Below, piece by piece: positions 4,867-5,266 of a stretch of 5,266 nt of DNA; within the stretch, counting starts at the first letter, position 1, and every line of letters begins with the position of its first letter. The DNA is from Gemmobacter sp. (lineage in GTDB: Bacteria > Pseudomonadota > Alphaproteobacteria > Rhodobacterales > Rhodobacteraceae), in assembly GCA_030656535.1 (NCBI GenBank), contig JAUSPL010000058.1, positions 1-5,266 of the forward strand, in the 5' to 3' direction. Both the position numbers and the translations under genes were made by a program. The notes below the pieces were generated by a model. The model saw only the letters and a list, made by a program, of their open reading frames with translations, did not search any database and was not told the DNA's origin.

Positions 4867-5266
4867 TCACGCCTCGCGTTCCGGGTTGAACCGCAACAGG
4901 CGCAGCGCGTTCAAGGTGACCAGCACCGTCGCCCCCGTATCAGCCATGATCGCGATCCAGAGGCCAGTCAGTCCCAGCACCGAGGTCACCAGAAACACGG
5001 CCTTCAGCCCAAGCGCGATGGTCACATTCTGCCGGATGTTCGCCATCGCCGCGCGCGACAGGCGGATTGTGGCGGGAATGTCCGTCACCCGGTCGCGCAG
5101 GATCGCCGCATCGGCGGTCTCCAACGCCACATCAGTGCCTGACCCCATCGCCACGCCCACGCTCGCCTGCTTCAGCGCAGGGGCGTCGTTGATGCCGTCG
5201 CCGATCATCATCACGCCGCCCGCCTCACTCATCGCCTTGATGGCCTTGAGCTTGTCCTCTGGCATC
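4867..5266 (-). CDS. cadA: P1B-type heavy-metal ATPase (Zn/Cd/Pb exporter), C-terminal fragment
   Basis: Only the last 132 or so residues are inside the window; the gene enters from the right edge. They cover the end of the P-domain and the last two membrane helices. Visible motifs are PEDK (2-5), the hinge GDGINDAPAL (22-31), MGSGTDVALETADAAIL (40-56) and IRQN (77-80). Helix 7 has K88 in ALGLKAVF and helix 8 has D109 in IMADTGATVLVTLNALRLL. This Lys plus D-x-G pair is the mark of the P1B-2 group, which exports Zn(II), Cd(II) and Pb(II) from the cytoplasm using ATP. It argues against a copper pump, which would show YN and MxxS motifs. As the most upstream gene seen, it probably heads the operon with ICMT, lspA, dsbB and the dsbA-family gene. 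cadA versus zntA naming cannot be settled without the N-terminal metal-binding domain. Confidence 0.93.
   Translation of the reverse strand, partial: MPEDKLKAIKAMSEAGGVMMIGDGINDAPALKQASVGVAMGSGTDVALETADAAILRDRVTDIPATIRLSRAAMANIRQNVTIALGLKAVFLVTSVLGLTGLWIAIMADTGATVLVTLNALRLLRFNPEREA

Noticed and set aside
4155..4889. Open plus-strand frame of 244 codons opposite the ICMT gene
   Set aside because: The product is Arg/Gly/Gln-rich and of low complexity, typical of an antisense GC-rich frame; the minus strand carries clear ICMT and LspA motifs.
1..5266. Insertion sequences, tRNA or rRNA genes, CRISPR arrays, toxin-antitoxin pairs
   Set aside because: I saw no transposase motifs, terminal repeats, cloverleaf sequences or regularly spaced repeats; the window is filled by the seven clear genes plus the split ZIP gene.

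Overview
This is a GC-rich, densely packed window that looks like an accessory metal-handling island from an alphaproteobacterium, most likely Rhodobacterales-like. That placement is an inference from base composition, codon use, the MntR type and the gene families present; no taxonomic marker gene is in the window. Nearly every base is coding. The only sizeable intergenic gap is about 114 bp, at 2096-2209.

Right half, all on the minus strand (5266 down to 2677): the C-terminal end of a P1B-type Zn/Cd/Pb-exporting ATPase (cadA/zntA family, cut by the window edge), an isoprenylcysteine carboxyl methyltransferase (ICMT)-family membrane protein, a signal peptidase II (lspA), a small DsbB-like quinone-linked thiol oxidase and a DsbA-family periplasmic thioredoxin. 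These five genes overlap or lie 4 nt apart, so they very probably form one operon. They combine a cytoplasmic metal efflux pump with envelope maturation functions: lipoprotein signal cleavage and disulfide formation.

Middle: mntR, on the plus strand (2210-2668), encodes a manganese-responsive DtxR-family repressor. It converges on the dsbA-family gene with only 8 bp between the two, and a hairpin contains both stop codons. It diverges from the left-hand operon.

Left half, minus strand (2095 down to 1): a Tat-exported two-domain multicopper oxidase followed by a ZIP-family metal transporter that carries an extra N-terminal extracytoplasmic domain. The ZIP reading frame is broken at a run of six G residues (minus strand) into two ATGA-overlapping ORFs. 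One extra G, or a -1 ribosomal slip, would fuse them into one transporter. The shared divergent promoter region holds a TTGACA -35 element for the oxidase operon and a GTTAG-N6-CTAAC palindrome with the same TAG-N6-CTA core as known MntR sites. The economical reading is that MntR controls the oxidase-transporter pair, which would make it a manganese-regulated (or other transition-metal) oxidation and uptake module.

The most interesting points are the split ZIP gene at the G6 tract, the MntR-box / oxidase / ZIP module, and the efflux pump operon that carries its own ICMT, LspA and DsbAB. No RNA genes, mobile elements or CRISPR arrays were seen.
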